From assembly GCF_003006155.1 (NCBI RefSeq), contig NZ_CP023559.1:4030001-4094000 (forward strand): a stretch of 64,000 nucleotides of DNA, read 5' to 3'. The position numbers and the translations under genes are program-made. Shown here one piece after another: positions 39,246-49,589 of this stretch (positions are counted from its first letter, which is position 1; each line of letters starts with the position of its first letter). Origin of the DNA: Salinicola tamaricis (GTDB taxonomy: Bacteria > Pseudomonadota > Gammaproteobacteria > Pseudomonadales > Halomonadaceae). The notes under the pieces were generated by a model. The model ran no database searches, had not been told where the DNA came from, and saw only the letters and a program-made list of their open reading frames with translations.

Positions 39246-40339
39246 GCATCCGTATCTCGCAGATCGACAAGACCTATGGCCATAAGGGCTCTGGGCGCAC
39301 CCGCGCGCTGGCGCCGATCGACCTCGATATCCGCGATGGCGAGCTGATCGGTCTGCTAGGCCCCTCGGGGTCGGGCAAGACGACGCTGCTACGCATCGTC
39401 GCCGGTCTCGAGCAGGCCGATGGGGGCACGATCCACTTCGGCGAGCGCGAGGTCACCCAGGTGCACGTGCGCGAGCGCCGGATCGGCTTCGTCTTCCAGC
39501 ACTACGCCCTGTTCCGCCACATGAGCGTGTTCGAGAACGTCGCCTTCGGCCTGCGCGCGCTGCCGCGGCGCCAGCGCCCGTCGAACGGCGAGATCCGCAC
39601 GCGGGTCATGCAGCTTTTGGAGATGGTGCGGCTCGCAGCCTTCGCCGAGCGCTACCCGGCCCAGCTCTCCGGCGGCCAGCAGCAGCGCGTGGCGCTGGCC
39701 CGGGCGCTGGCGCTCAAGCCCGATGTGCTGCTGCTCGACGAGCCGTTCGGCGCGCTCGATGCCAAGGTACGCCAGGAGCTGCGCCGCTGGCTGCGCCACC
39801 TCCACGAGGAGCTCGGCTTCACCAGCCTGTTCGTCACCCACGACCAGGAGGAGGCGCTGGAGCTCTCCGACCGCGTGGTGGTCATGAGCAACGGCCGGGT
39901 CGAGCAGATCGCCACCCCGGACACCCTCTACCGCGAGCCGGCCAACCGCTTCGTGTTCGAGTTCCTCGGCGACGTCAACCGGCTCGAGGGCGATGTCGCC
40001 GAGGGCCGGCTGACCTGTGGCAATGCCAGCGTCAGCGTGCCAGGGGTCGAACCGGGCCGCCGCGAGCTGCTGCTGCGCCCCCACGAGGTGCATCTGGCCG
40101 AGCGCTCCATCCCCGCGGCGCACCTGCCGGTCACTGTGGCGTCGATCGTGCCGGTGGGCGCCGAAGTGCGCCTCGAGCTCGAGGCAGACTGGCTCGAGGA
40201 GCCGTGGCTGGCCAGCGTCAGCCACGCCGAGTTCGAGCGCCTGGGCATCGCCCGCGGACGGCGACTGTTCGCCCTGCCCAGCCGGCTGCACGGCTTCGAT
40301 GCCGCCGGTGCGCAGAATGTCGCGCTGCCGGTCGGCTGA
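39242..40339 (+). CDS. cysA: Sulfate ABC transporter ATP-binding protein CysA
   Basis: 365 residues. Walker [13 protein letters not shown]-loop [10 protein letters not shown], signature [15 protein letters not shown], Walker [13 protein letters not shown]-loop [10 protein letters not shown]; the C-terminal 110 residues form the TOBE-like regulatory domain ([13 protein letters not shown]). Energises sulfate import. Last gene of the operon. Confidence 0.95.
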   Translation: MSIRISQIDKTYGHKGSGRTRALAPIDLDIRDGELIGLLGPSGSGKTTLLRIVAGLEQADGGTIHFGEREVTQVHVRERRIGFVFQHYALFRHMSVFENVAFGLRALPRRQRPSNGEIRTRVMQLLEMVRLAAFAERYPAQLSGGQQQRVALARALALKPDVLLLDEPFGALDAKVRQELRRWLRHLHEELGFTSLFVTHDQEEALELSDRVVVMSNGRVEQIATPDTLYREPANRFVFEFLGDVNRLEGDVAEGRLTCGNASVSVPGVEPGRRELLLRPHEVHLAERSIPAAHLPVTVASIVPVGAEVRLELEADWLEEPWLASVSHAEFERLGIARGRRLFALPSRLHGFDAAGAQNVALPVG

Positions 40340-40367
40340 AGCGCTACGAGCGCCCGCGCAAGCCGTC

Positions 40368-40373
40368 TATACT
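40368..40373 (+). promoter_or_regulatory. TATACT -10-like box before yajG
   Basis: TATACT 35 bases before the YajG start, after the cysA stop, suggests a separate promoter. No clear -35. Confidence 0.4.
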
Positions 40374-40408
40374 GGGCTAGTCCTTCCCCGCAGATTCGAG
40401 AGGTAGTT

Positions 40409-41002
40409 ATGCGTCAGTGGTTTGCGCTCAAATGCGTGGTGGTTCTAGGGGTGCTCGGCCTGCTCGCCGCCTGCGCCCAGAGCCCGCAGATACTCTCCGT
40501 GCAGCCGAAGGTGAGCGGCGGCTTTCCGCACACCGGCAGCGGCCAGACGGTGACCCTGAACGTGGTCGACGGGCGTGACGACAACGTCATCGGCACCCGC
40601 TCCGGCACCGCCTCGGCCACCTCGACCATCACCGTCGAAGCCCACGATGTGATCCCCAAGCTGCAGGCCCAGGCCGAGAACGCGCTGCGTAGCATGGGCT
40701 TCAATCCCACCACCCAGGAGAGCGGCGGCCCCTCGCTGACCCTGACCCTGTCGGAACTCGACTACGCCCGCGGCAGCGCCGACGAGCCGCTGCTCGGCGC
40801 CTCCCAGCTGCAGGCAATCATCACCGCCAAGGTGGAGAACGGCAGCAATACCTATACCGGCCGCTATACCGCCAAGCGCAAGCAGAGCTACGCCTTCAAG
40901 CCCGACTGGGACACCAACAATCGCATGGTCAGCGAGCTGCTCAGCAGCGCCCTGGACCGCACCTTCCGCGACCAGCAGCTGGCCAACCTGCTGGCACGCT
41001 GA
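40409..41002 (+). CDS. YajG family lipoprotein
   Basis: 197 residues. Signal peptide ending in the lipobox LLAAC (Cys at residue 22) means lipid anchoring. VTLNVVDGRDDNVIGTRSG, LRSMGFNP and AIITAKVENGSNTYTGRY match the YajG family. No charged residue directly follows the Cys (CAQSP), so outer-membrane sorting is expected. Role unknown. Confidence 0.88.
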   Translation: MRQWFALKCVVVLGVLGLLAACAQSPQILSVQPKVSGGFPHTGSGQTVTLNVVDGRDDNVIGTRSGTASATSTITVEAHDVIPKLQAQAENALRSMGFNPTTQESGGPSLTLTLSELDYARGSADEPLLGASQLQAIITAKVENGSNTYTGRYTAKRKQSYAFKPDWDTNNRMVSELLSSALDRTFRDQQLANLLAR

Positions 41003-41055
41003 ACGCGCTACATCGTGAACGCCCTACATTGGGCACCCGCAAACATTGGCCACCC

Positions 41056-41103
41056 GCAAACGACGACGCCCGCAGCCGGAAGGCCGCGGGCGTCGTCGTT
41101 TGC
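41056..41103. terminator. Bidirectional hairpin between yajG and tpm
   Basis: Perfect 18-bp stem 41056-41073/41086-41103, with a small inner stem-loop. It lies between convergent genes. It has only short T/A runs inside the stem ends, so it may terminate both strands. Confidence 0.7.
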
Positions 41104-41139
41104 AGCATGATCGGCATGGGTCGTCGGGGGAGCCGTCCC

Positions 41140-41773
41140 TCAGCGGCAGGGCCCACGTCGTACCAGATGCCACACCGTCTCGCAGGCCCCCTTGGCATCC
41201 GGCTCACCCGGGCCAGCCAGCCGCCGCAGGGCGAAGTTGGGCCCCAGCAGGCGCTCGACCTCATCGGCGTCGACGCTGTAGGGCGGCCCTCGCTCGCCGT
41301 CGGCATGGGTCAGGGTGACCAGCAGCCCCTGGGTGCCCGGCAGGAATAGTTGGGCCAGATGGTGGGCGTAACGCTGCCGCGTGGCACGCGCAGTGCGATC
41401 AGCGCGGCACGGTCGTAGAAGCCGCGAGCTCGGCCGCCTGCTCGACGTGAAAGCGGAAGAAGTCACCGCACCACAGTTCGATCCGCCCCTGGCGCACGCA
41501 GGAGAAACCGGCCTGGGCATAGCGCAGGGCCGGCAGTGCTCCCTCGCCGATGAACTGATCCACCGCCAGCGGCGACAGTTCCACCCCCAGTACCGGATAC
41601 GCCTGTGCCGCCAGCCAGCGCATGTCATGGCTCTTGCCGCACAGCGGCACCAGCACCTTGGCGCCGGGTGCCAGCCCCAACCGCGGCCAGTGGTCTACCA
41701 GGGCAGCGTGAGGGGCATCACGATGAAACCCGATACGCCCCTCGCGCCAGCGTCTCAGCCAATCGATCTGCAT
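41140..41773 (-). CDS. tpm: Thiopurine S-methyltransferase (frameshifted)
   Basis: SAM-dependent methyltransferase that in bacteria methylates selenium and tellurium oxyanions or thiopurines. ATG at 41773. MQIDWLRRWREGRIGFHRD, VLVPLCGKSHDMRWLAAQ (SAM site) and VELSPLAVDQF. Near 41405 one base is off after CGDFFRFHVEQAAEL; the frame ending at 41140 then continues RQRYAHHLAQLFLPG and LVTLTHADGERGPPYSV. Together about 211 residues, the normal length. Confidence 0.88.
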
Positions 41774-41792
41774 CCGCCCCTGCCCTCTCTCT

Positions 41793-41835
41793 TCACCACC
41801 TGGCCCCAGGCCGCATCACCACCTGGCCCCAGGCC
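41793..41835. repeat. 20-bp direct repeat
   Basis: TCACCACCTGGCCCCAGGCC occurs at 41793-41812 and 41816-41835 in the short gap between tpm and the SH3 gene; it contains the palindrome CCTGGCCCCAGG. Confidence 0.85.
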
Positions 41836-41858
41836 CCAGCGACGCCTGACCGGCGATC

Positions 41859-42479
41859 TCAGAACCAGCGGTCGCGCTTGCGCCGACGGCGCGGCAGATG
41901 CGGCACGATCAAGCCCAGGATCAGACCCGCCCCGGCGACCCCGCCGCCGTACATGAAGTAGCGCATCAGCAGATCCTCTTCCTGGGTATCCAGACGCGCC
42001 TGCATGTTGCGCATCTTGGTCTCCGCCTGGGAGTAGGCCTGGCTGAGCTGGTTGTTGCTCGCCTGCAGCTTGTCGACCTGCTGCTGGCGGCTGGCGAGTT
42101 CGCTGCGCAGGTCCGCCACGCGCTGGTTCCACTCGTCATCGATGCCGTCGAGGCGCTGGGTCAGACTGGAGACCTTGTCGCGTAAGGCCGGCAGCTGCTG
42201 CTGGGCGCTCGGCGAGTCCTGCACGAAGCGCGACTGGATCCAGACTTCGTCGCCATCGGGGCCGCGCACCTGGGTGTAGTCGCCCTGGGTCTGCAACACC
42301 GTGACCGGGTCACCGCTGTCGAGGGTGCCGACGATGCGGTAGCCATCGGTGGGGCCACTGCGCACGAAGGTGGGCAGCTTGTCGCTGACCCAGTGGTCGC
42401 TCTGCGCCGAGACACCGGCGGAGAACAAAAGCGCCGCGCCCACGGCGCAGCCCATCGCAACATTTCGCATTTTCAACAT
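41859..42479 (-). CDS. SH3-domain periplasmic/membrane protein (TIGR04211, YgiM-like)
   Basis: 206 residues. Signal peptide (cleaved after GVSA), bacterial SH3 domain (LPTFVRSGPTDGYRIVGTLD to EVWIQSRFV, about 35-88), a coiled coil of about 80 residues (QQLPALRDKVSSLTQRLDG onward), one C-terminal helix (YFMYGGGVAGAGLILGLIV) and a basic RRRRKRD tail facing the cytoplasm. Family of unknown role near the cell wall. Intact. Confidence 0.87.
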   Translation of the reverse strand: MLKMRNVAMGCAVGAALLFSAGVSAQSDHWVSDKLPTFVRSGPTDGYRIVGTLDSGDPVTVLQTQGDYTQVRGPDGDEVWIQSRFVQDSPSAQQQLPALRDKVSSLTQRLDGIDDEWNQRVADLRSELASRQQQVDKLQASNNQLSQAYSQAETKMRNMQARLDTQEEDLLMRYFMYGGGVAGAGLILGLIVPHLPRRRRKRDRWF

Positions 42480-42654
42480 GTCGTCGTGATCTTAGTGGCT
42501 AATGGATAACGGTTCGGCTTCGTTCCACGCGACGATGAGCGGCCTCCGCGTCCTGCAGAGGCGTCGTTGGACCGCGGACGACGGGCGTCCACGGCGATTT
42601 TCCGGTTGCTCGCTGGCCATCCCCCACGTCTCTCGGAGAGACATCCACACTTTC

Positions 42655-42663
42655 TGTGGATAA
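42655..42663 (-). promoter_or_regulatory. Perfect DnaA-box sequence
   Basis: TTATCCACA on the minus strand, in the 291-base gap between the SH3 and DUF1820 genes. It is a single copy and no dnaA or dnaN is nearby, so it may be chance or a titration site. The rest of the gap shows nothing recognisable. Confidence 0.35.
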
Positions 42664-42770
42664 CGTTTGGGACAACTGGTTTCATGTCGTCGTCACACTC
42701 CGGTCATCCCGGCGCTGGCGACAGATTGGTGAATTTCTGATCAACGCCGACGCCTGCGCCAGGCTCGAGC

Positions 42771-43100
42771 TCAGCTATCCTCGCGCGGCGGCCACGCCAT
42801 CGGGCGCGGGAATTCGGCGACATTGCCCTCGGCCTTGACCGCCTTGGCCACCCCGCCGCGCTCGACCTCGTCGATACGCACGATCGCGCTGTAGGGGATA
42901 TAACTACGGCTGACGCCATCGAAGGTGCGCCGCAGCTTCTCGGCGCTGGGATCGACGACGACCTTCGATTGATCCTCGAAGACGAACGCCTCCACTTCGA
43001 TGAATCCCCACAGGTCACTCTGAAAGATCTCGCGGGCGTAGAGTTCCCACACTTCCCCCTGATTGTGGAAGACCACCCGATAGACCGGCTTGGACGACAT
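42771..43100 (-). CDS. DUF1820 family protein
   Basis: 109 residues from the ATG at 43100, with GGAGAG about ten bases upstream. It reads VYRVVFHNQGEVWELYAREI, WGFIEVEAFVFED and AIVRIDEVERGGVAKA, the pattern of this small cytoplasmic gammaproteobacterial family. Function unknown. Divergent from miaB, as often seen in Pseudomonas relatives. Confidence 0.85.
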   Translation of the reverse strand: MSSKPVYRVVFHNQGEVWELYAREIFQSDLWGFIEVEAFVFEDQSKVVVDPSAEKLRRTFDGVSRSYIPYSAIVRIDEVERGGVAKAVKAEGNVAEFPRPMAWPPREDS

Positions 43101-43207
43101 AGACGCAAGACTCTCCGACATCACGGCGCCGCGGCAGCACCAGCGCAGACCGGGTCGCAAATAGGCGCAAGGGTATCACAGCCGGATGGGCTTGCGAGCG
43201 CCACGGG

Positions 43208-43237
43208 TTGGCCGCCAGCCGCCGGCGGCCGTATAAT
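43208..43237 (+). promoter_or_regulatory. miaB promoter
   Basis: TTGGCC (43208-43213) and TATAAT (43232-43237), spaced 18 bases, upstream of miaB and its operon. A good candidate for the main promoter of miaB-ybeZ-ybeY-corC-lnt. Confidence 0.65.
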
Positions 43238-43351
43238 GCCGCGTTCGCGACGATGGCGATCTCGCTCGACGGCGACACTCCACCGCGCGAAACGCTCTTT
43301 TCCTCTTCCCCCACGAGTACCGGTGACGCGCGCATGGCCGCAACGCAACCC

Positions 43352-44701
43352 ATGACGAAGAAGCTCTTCATCAAGACGCACGGCTGCCAGATGAACGAGT
43401 ACGACTCCGCCCGCATGGCAGATTTGCTCGGTGAGTCCCACCGCCTCGAGATGACCGACGACGAGCGTGAAGCGGACGTCATCCTGCTCAACACCTGCTC
43501 GATCCGCGAGAAGGCGCAGGAGAAGGTGTTCCATCAGCTCGGCCGCTGGAAGAAGCTGAAGGCCGCCAAGCCCGACCTGGTGATCGGCGTGGGCGGCTGC
43601 GTGGCCAGTCAGGAAGGCGAGAACATCCGCAAGCGCGCACCGCACGTCGACATGGTGTTCGGTCCGCAGACCCTGCACCGACTGCCGACCATGCTCGATG
43701 CGCGCAGCAAGAGCGCGACGCCGATCCAGACGGTGGACGTCACCTTCCCCGAGATCGAGAAGTTCGACCACCTGCCCAAGCCCAAATCCGACGGCGCCAC
43801 CGCCTTCGTCTCGGTGATGGAGGGGTGTTCGAAGTACTGCACCTTCTGCGTGGTGCCCTACACCCGTGGCGAAGAGGTCTCGCGGCCGTTCGAGTCGGTG
43901 ATGGAAGAGGTGGTGCATCTGGCCGACCAGGGCGTGCGCGAGATCAACCTGTTGGGGCAGAACGTCAACGCCTACCGCGGCCGCGACGCCGAGGGCGACG
44001 AGATCGACCTGGCCGAGCTGATCGCCTGCGTGGCCGCCGTCGAGGGCATCGACCGTATCCGCTTCACCACCTCGCACCCGGTGGAGTTCTCCGACAGCCT
44101 GATCGAGGCTTACGCCGAGATCCCCGAGCTGGTCAGCCATCTGCATCTACCGGTGCAGTCAGGCTCCGATCGCATCCTGGCGGCGATGAAACGCGGCCAC
44201 GGTCGCGACATGTACATCGACAAGCTCGAGCGTATCCGCGCCCTGCGTCCGGACATCAGCTTCTCCTCGGACTTCATCATCGGCTTCCCCGGCGAGACCG
44301 ACGAGGATTTCGCCCAGACGATGGATCTGATCCAGCGCATCGGCTTCGACGCCTCGTTCAGCTTCATCTACTCCAAGCGTCCGGGCACCCCGGCCTCCTC
44401 ACTGCCCGACGACACGCCGGAGGAGACCAAGAAGCAGCGCCTGGCGATACTGCAGGCACGGCTCAATCAGCAGACCCAGCAGATCAGCCGGCGCATGGTC
44501 GGCAACGTCGAGCGCATCCTGGTCACCGGCTTCTCGCCCAAGGACCCGGGCCAGCTCTCCGGGCGCACCGAGAACAACCGCGTGGTCAACTTCCGCGCCG
44601 ACGACCCGACCCGCCTGATCGGCCATTTCGTCGACGTCTCGATCAGCGAGGCACTGCCCAACTCGCTGCGCGGCGAGCTGGTCTCCGACGCCCGCTATTG
44701 A
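43352..44701 (+). CDS. miaB: tRNA-2-methylthio-N6-dimethylallyladenosine synthase
   Basis: Radical-SAM methylthiotransferase that modifies A37 of UNN-reading tRNAs. 449 residues from the ATG at 43352 ([20 protein letters not shown]); an ATG six codons earlier (43334) is equally open. The MTTase domain cysteines are in [14 protein letters not shown] and GGCVASQ; the radical-SAM cluster is CSKYCTFC; a TRAM domain ends the protein ([20 protein letters not shown]). First gene of the conserved operon. Confidence 0.97.
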   Translation: MTKKLFIKTHGCQMNEYDSARMADLLGESHRLEMTDDEREADVILLNTCSIREKAQEKVFHQLGRWKKLKAAKPDLVIGVGGCVASQEGENIRKRAPHVDMVFGPQTLHRLPTMLDARSKSATPIQTVDVTFPEIEKFDHLPKPKSDGATAFVSVMEGCSKYCTFCVVPYTRGEEVSRPFESVMEEVVHLADQGVREINLLGQNVNAYRGRDAEGDEIDLAELIACVAAVEGIDRIRFTTSHPVEFSDSLIEAYAEIPELVSHLHLPVQSGSDRILAAMKRGHGRDMYIDKLERIRALRPDISFSSDFIIGFPGETDEDFAQTMDLIQRIGFDASFSFIYSKRPGTPASSLPDDTPEETKKQRLAILQARLNQQTQQISRRMVGNVERILVTGFSPKDPGQLSGRTENNRVVNFRADDPTRLIGHFVDVSISEALPNSLRGELVSDARY

Positions 44702-44882
44702 TGCCGCCCCCGTGATACCGGCCCGCGGCCGTACGCGGCGCGCCGCGTCCCGCTCGGCCGGTCACCGGCGCATCGCCGGCCCGCGCCCGCGGGAGATTGG
44801 TTATCCTGGAGCATTGCCCCCGCGGGAAGCGTCGCAGTAAGCTGACGGCTTCCACTTCACATTATCGACGGATCCTTCTGCG

Positions 44883-45950
44883 TTGACTCAAGACCAACAG
44901 TCCGCCCAGCGCGTCGTGTCACTGACGCTCGAACCCAACGATCCCATGCGCCTCGCCAGCCTGTGCGGGCAGCGCGACGAACACCTCAAGCTGATCGAGA
45001 CGCGGCTCGGCGTAACGCTGCGCAACCGCGGCAACACTTTCCAGCTCGCCGGCCCCGACGCCAGCGTCAAGGCCGCCGCCAACGTGCTCGAACACCTCTA
45101 CCGCGAGACCGAGGCCGAGGAGCTGCTCCCCGACACCGTCCATCTCTATCTGCAGGAGTCAGGGATCGAGGCGCTCGAGGAAGAGACCGGCGATCTCGAG
45201 GAGGGCGGTATTCTGATCCGCACGCCGCGGGCGCTGATCAAACCTCGCGGTTTCAATCAGCAGGGCTATGTCGCCAGCATCCGCCGCCACGATATCAACT
45301 TCGGTATCGGCCCGGCGGGCACCGGCAAGACCTACCTGGCGGTGGCCGCGGCGGTGGAGGCGCTCAATCGCCAGGAAGTCCGGCGCATCCTGCTGGTGCG
45401 TCCGGCGGTCGAGGCGGGTGAGAAGCTAGGCTTTCTGCCCGGCGACCTGGCGCAGAAGATCGACCCCTATCTGCGCCCGCTCTACGACGCGCTCTACGAG
45501 ATGCTCGGCTTCGAACAGGTCAACAAGCTGATCGAGCGCCAGATCATCGAGATCGCCCCGCTCGCCTACATGCGCGGGCGCACGCTCAACAACGCTTTCA
45601 TCATTCTCGACGAGAGCCAGAACACCACGCGTGAGCAGATGAAGATGTTCCTGACGCGTATCGGCTTCGGCTCCACCGCGGTGATCACCGGCGACGCCAG
45701 CCAGGTCGACCTGCCGCGGGGGTCGAGCTCCGGCCTGATTCATGTGCTCGAGGTACTACGCGACACCGCCGGTATCGGCATTACCCAGTTCGCCCCCAAG
45801 GACGTGGTACGCCATCCGCTGGTGCAGCGCATCATCGAGGCCTACGATCTCCACGAAGCGAGCGAGGAAGCCGCCGAGCGCAAGCGTCGCGAGGAGCGGC
45901 GTCAGGCGCGTCTGGAAGCCAGCGCCGCACGTGACGGTGGTGCCGCGTGA
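44883..45950 (+). CDS. ybeZ: PhoH family ATPase YbeZ
   Basis: 355 residues from a TTG (44883), followed by [15 protein letters not shown]-like N-domain, Walker [12 protein letters not shown], Walker [12 protein letters not shown]. Partner of YbeY in RNA/ribosome metabolism, though its exact activity is unsettled. Its stop overlaps the ybeY start. Confidence 0.93.
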   Translation: MTQDQQSAQRVVSLTLEPNDPMRLASLCGQRDEHLKLIETRLGVTLRNRGNTFQLAGPDASVKAAANVLEHLYRETEAEELLPDTVHLYLQESGIEALEEETGDLEEGGILIRTPRALIKPRGFNQQGYVASIRRHDINFGIGPAGTGKTYLAVAAAVEALNRQEVRRILLVRPAVEAGEKLGFLPGDLAQKIDPYLRPLYDALYEMLGFEQVNKLIERQIIEIAPLAYMRGRTLNNAFIILDESQNTTREQMKMFLTRIGFGSTAVITGDASQVDLPRGSSSGLIHVLEVLRDTAGIGITQFAPKDVVRHPLVQRIIEAYDLHEASEEAAERKRREERRQARLEASAARDGGAA

Positions 45951-46435
45951 CCCTCGAGATCGATCGCCAGGTCGCGGTGGCCGACGCGGCCGACGCCGAA
46001 CTGCCCGGTCTCGCCGACCTCGAGGCCTGGGTCGCCCGGGCCCTCGACCACGTCGAGGAGCCGCGCCGCGAACTCACCGTACGCTTCGTCGAACGCGACG
46101 AGAGCCAACAGCTCAATCGCGACTATCGCGACAAGGACAAGCCCACCAACGTGCTCTCGTTTCCCTTCGAGGGGCCACCGGGCATCGACTTGGGCCTGCT
46201 CGGCGATCTGGTGATCTGCCATGCCGTGGTGGTCGCCGAAGCCGCCGAACAGGGCAAGTCCTGCCACGATCACTACGCCCATCTGGTAACATGGTTGCTT
46301 GCATTTGCTCGGCTATGACATATAGATGAGGCAGAGGCCGAGGAGATGGAAGCGCTGGAGCGAACGCTACTAGCCGGGTTCGGCATTGCCGACCCCTATC
46401 GGGATGAGCGCTCGGAAGACGCGTCAGACACCTGA
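45947..46435 (+). CDS. ybeY: Endoribonuclease YbeY (two compensating frameshifts)
   Basis: Metallo-RNase of 16S rRNA maturation and ribosome quality control. Starts at a GTG overlapping ybe[17 protein letters not shown] is conserved. Near 46279 one base is extra, and near 46319 one base is missing. Between them the third frame restores [10 protein letters not shown], and the following frame gives [19 protein letters not shown], so the zinc motif HxxxHxxxxxH can be rebuilt. The two shifts cancel, giving 162 residues overall. The first is an extra A in a run of A, the second a lost C in CC. Confidence 0.9.
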
Positions 46436-46470
46436 TGCCCTGACTGGCTCGACCGACTGGCTTACTTGGC

Positions 46471-46504
46471 CGAAGTACTCACTTGATCGAAGTACTCACT
46501 TGAT
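46471..46504. repeat. 17-bp tandem repeat, two copies
   Basis: CGAAGTACTCACTTGAT is repeated exactly at 46471-46487 and 46488-46504, with a degenerate third start at 46505. Confidence 0.9.
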
Positions 46505-46739
46505 CGAAGCATTTGACTGACTACCGAAGCGACCGTCCAGGCAACCCCATCGACGCCATGCCGATATCGACGCACGCTGCTCCCTGCCGGGAGCACACCG
46601 ACGCCAGCCCATCCCAGACGGATGATCCTGTCGACGAGCCTCCGCCACGCGGTGCCCGGCGGCAGGTATGCGGCCCGGGCTCCATTGCCGCCCCGGCGGC
46701 GAGACCTCATTACCGATACGCGCTCTCGGGCCAGCCTTG

Positions 46740-46803
46740 GCCCGCGGGCGCTTGTCGTTTTCGTACCCAGCCCCAACGGCATCCGAGGACAAGAGACTCC
46801 CAC
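46740..46803 (-). repeat. Short dispersed element, copy 1
   Basis: On the minus strand it reads GAGTGGG..TCTC, then GGGGCTGGGTACGAAAACGAC, shared in the same order with 52554-52596 on the plus strand. Spacing between the blocks differs. Nature unknown. Confidence 0.55.
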
Positions 46804-46805
46804 TC

Positions 46806-47694
<889 letters not shown>

Positions 47695-47767
47695 CGCGCA
47701 CGGCAACCGCCGCGACGCCGTCGAGCGACTCTGATATAAGGGGCACTTTGCGCAAAGGAGTGCCCGC

Positions 47768-49252
47768 ATGCCCGCTGCCCTACCCCTGATTTCCGCCCGC
47801 CGCCCGTGGCCGGCCTATCTCGCCGCGCTGGTCGCCGGGGTGCTGGCCACGCTAAGCTTTGCCCCCTTTCATCTGTGGTGGCTGGGGCCGATCGCCGTCG
47901 CCCTGGTGGCCCTCGATCAGCACCGCCTGACCCTGGCTCAGGCCACCCTGCGCGGCTGGCTGTTCGGGGTCGCGCTGTTCGGTAGCGGCGCGTCCTGGGT
48001 CTACGTCTCGATTCACGACTACGGCTACACCGGGGTGCCGCTGGCGCTGTTTTTGACCGTGCTCTTCGTCGCTACCCTGGCGCTGTTTTATGCCCTGATC
48101 TTCGGCCTCTACCGGCGCTTCACCACGCCACGCTGGACCGTGTTGAGCTTTGCCGGTGCCTGGGTGCTGGGCGAGGCTTTCCGCAGTTGGGCCTTCACCG
48201 GCTTCCCCTGGCTGCTGCTGGGCAGCGCCCAGGTCGACTCGCCGCTGGCCCCCTGGGCACCGGTCGGTGGCGTCTATCTCCTGTCGTTGATCGTGGCGCT
48301 CTCCGGCACCCTGCTGGTGGCCTTCTGCCGCCGCCGCTGGTGGGCCGCGGCGCCCCTCGCCGCGCTCTGGCTGCTACCGCTGTTGCTGCCGCCCCAGTGG
48401 ACCCAGCAGGCCGCCGACCCGCTGCGCTTCGCGCTGCTCCAGGGCGATCTGCCCCAACTCAGCAAGTGGAGCCCCGATGGCCAGCGCCAGGCGGTCAACA
48501 CCTATACCCGCATGACCCGCGAGCTGCCCGACGACGTCGATGTGATCGTGTGGCCGGAGACCGCGCTGCCGATGCTGGCGCAGCAGGCGCTGCCCTATCT
48601 GGAGCGGCTGCAGGCGACACTGCCCGAGCAAAGTGCACTGCTCACCGGGATCGTCCAGCGCGATGCCGACGATCACTACTACAACGCCATCATCGGCGTC
48701 GGCGCCACCCGCGGCGAGTACCGCAAGGCCCACCTGGTGCCGTTCGGCGAGTTCCTGCCGCTAGACTTCCTGCTGCGCGGGGTGATCGACTTCTTCAATC
48801 TGCCGATGTCGGACTTCAGCGCCGGCGCCGACTCACAGCCGCCGATTCTGACCCATGGTGTCGCCATCGGCAGCGCCATCTGCTACGAAATCGTCTACCC
48901 GGACCTGGTCGCCGAGCGCGCCCGCGACAGCAACGTGCTGCTCACGGTCTCCAACGACACCTGGTTCGGGCGCTCGATCGGCCCGCTGCAGCATCTGCAG
49001 ATGGCCCGCCTACGGGCGTTGGAGAACGGCCGCTACGTGGTCCGCGCGACCAGCAACGGGGTCACCGCGATCATCGACGACCAGGGTCGGCTGCGCGAGC
49101 GCGCGCCTCAGTTCACCCCCGCCAGCGTGGTCGGCGAGGTGGTCCCGATGACCGGACTGACCCCGTTCACGCGCACCGGTAGCTGGCCGGCCTGGGGGCT
49201 TGCGCTGCTACTGCTGCTGCCGGGTCTGACCCGCCGCTTCCAGCGCGCCTGA
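47768..49252 (+). CDS. lnt: Apolipoprotein N-acyltransferase
   Basis: Adds the third acyl chain to lipoproteins in the inner membrane. 494 residues with about six N-terminal helices, then a nitrilase-like periplasmic domain whose catalytic triad is visible: E in VIVWPETALPM, K in YRKAHLVPFGEF and C in GSAICYEIVYP. AAAGGAG precedes the ATG, and TATAAG at 47735-47740 may be a -10. Last gene of the operon, intact. Confidence 0.96.
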   Translation: MPAALPLISARRPWPAYLAALVAGVLATLSFAPFHLWWLGPIAVALVALDQHRLTLAQATLRGWLFGVALFGSGASWVYVSIHDYGYTGVPLALFLTVLFVATLALFYALIFGLYRRFTTPRWTVLSFAGAWVLGEAFRSWAFTGFPWLLLGSAQVDSPLAPWAPVGGVYLLSLIVALSGTLLVAFCRRRWWAAAPLAALWLLPLLLPPQWTQQAADPLRFALLQGDLPQLSKWSPDGQRQAVNTYTRMTRELPDDVDVIVWPETALPMLAQQALPYLERLQATLPEQSALLTGIVQRDADDHYYNAIIGVGATRGEYRKAHLVPFGEFLPLDFLLRGVIDFFNLPMSDFSAGADSQPPILTHGVAIGSAICYEIVYPDLVAERARDSNVLLTVSNDTWFGRSIGPLQHLQMARLRALENGRYVVRATSNGVTAIIDDQGRLRERAPQFTPASVVGEVVPMTGLTPFTRTGSWPAWGLALLLLLPGLTRRFQRA

Positions 49253-49276
49253 GGCTGCCAGGAGCCCATTCCCAAA

Positions 49277-49410
49277 CCCTCTGACGATGGGCGCCGGAGG
49301 GCAGAGCAAAGCGAGGGTCCTTTGCCAGGGATGGCAAAGGTAGCGCCCAGAGAGGGGTTCACAGCGCCCTCGCGACGCCCTGCCCCCGGCTGAGCCCACG
49401 TCGTCTAGCG
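49277..49410 (-). repeat. Dispersed intergenic repeat, copy B (about 134 bp)
   Basis: Inverted copy of 31133-31265, with the same 9-bp hairpin (49319-49327/49332-49340). It follows the lnt stop by 24 bases. Confidence 0.9.
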
Positions 49411-49589
49411 ATTGTGGAAGGCGCACTAAGCCGGGTCGAGAGAGGCGGCGGCGCCAACGCTGCCATTTCCGCAAATGCGACCCGGCTTTATCGATTGGGC
49501 CCGACGCGCCCACACGCCCTTGTCAGCCCGCCCATGATGGCGAAGGATGGGAGTCTGAACTCATCCTTCGCGCATCGAGCCATCCCATC
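49411..49589. other. Rest of the lnt/DUF1338 intergenic gap
   Basis: Contains an 11-bp perfect inverted repeat, 49428-49438/49478-49488 (CCGGGTCG core), with a 39-nt loop. No gene. Confidence 0.6.

Larger units (their letters stand above)
46436..46805. other. Gene-free stretch between ybeY and corC
   Basis: Unusually long for this operon. It contains a 17-bp tandem repeat (46471-46504) and, at 46740-46803, one copy of a short dispersed element read on the minus strand. A 98-residue frame through it has no support. Nothing else recognised. Confidence 0.6.

Noticed and set aside
42655..42663. Replication origin at the DnaA box
   Set aside because: Only one exact box, with no dnaA, dnaN, gidA or AT-rich unwinding region nearby.
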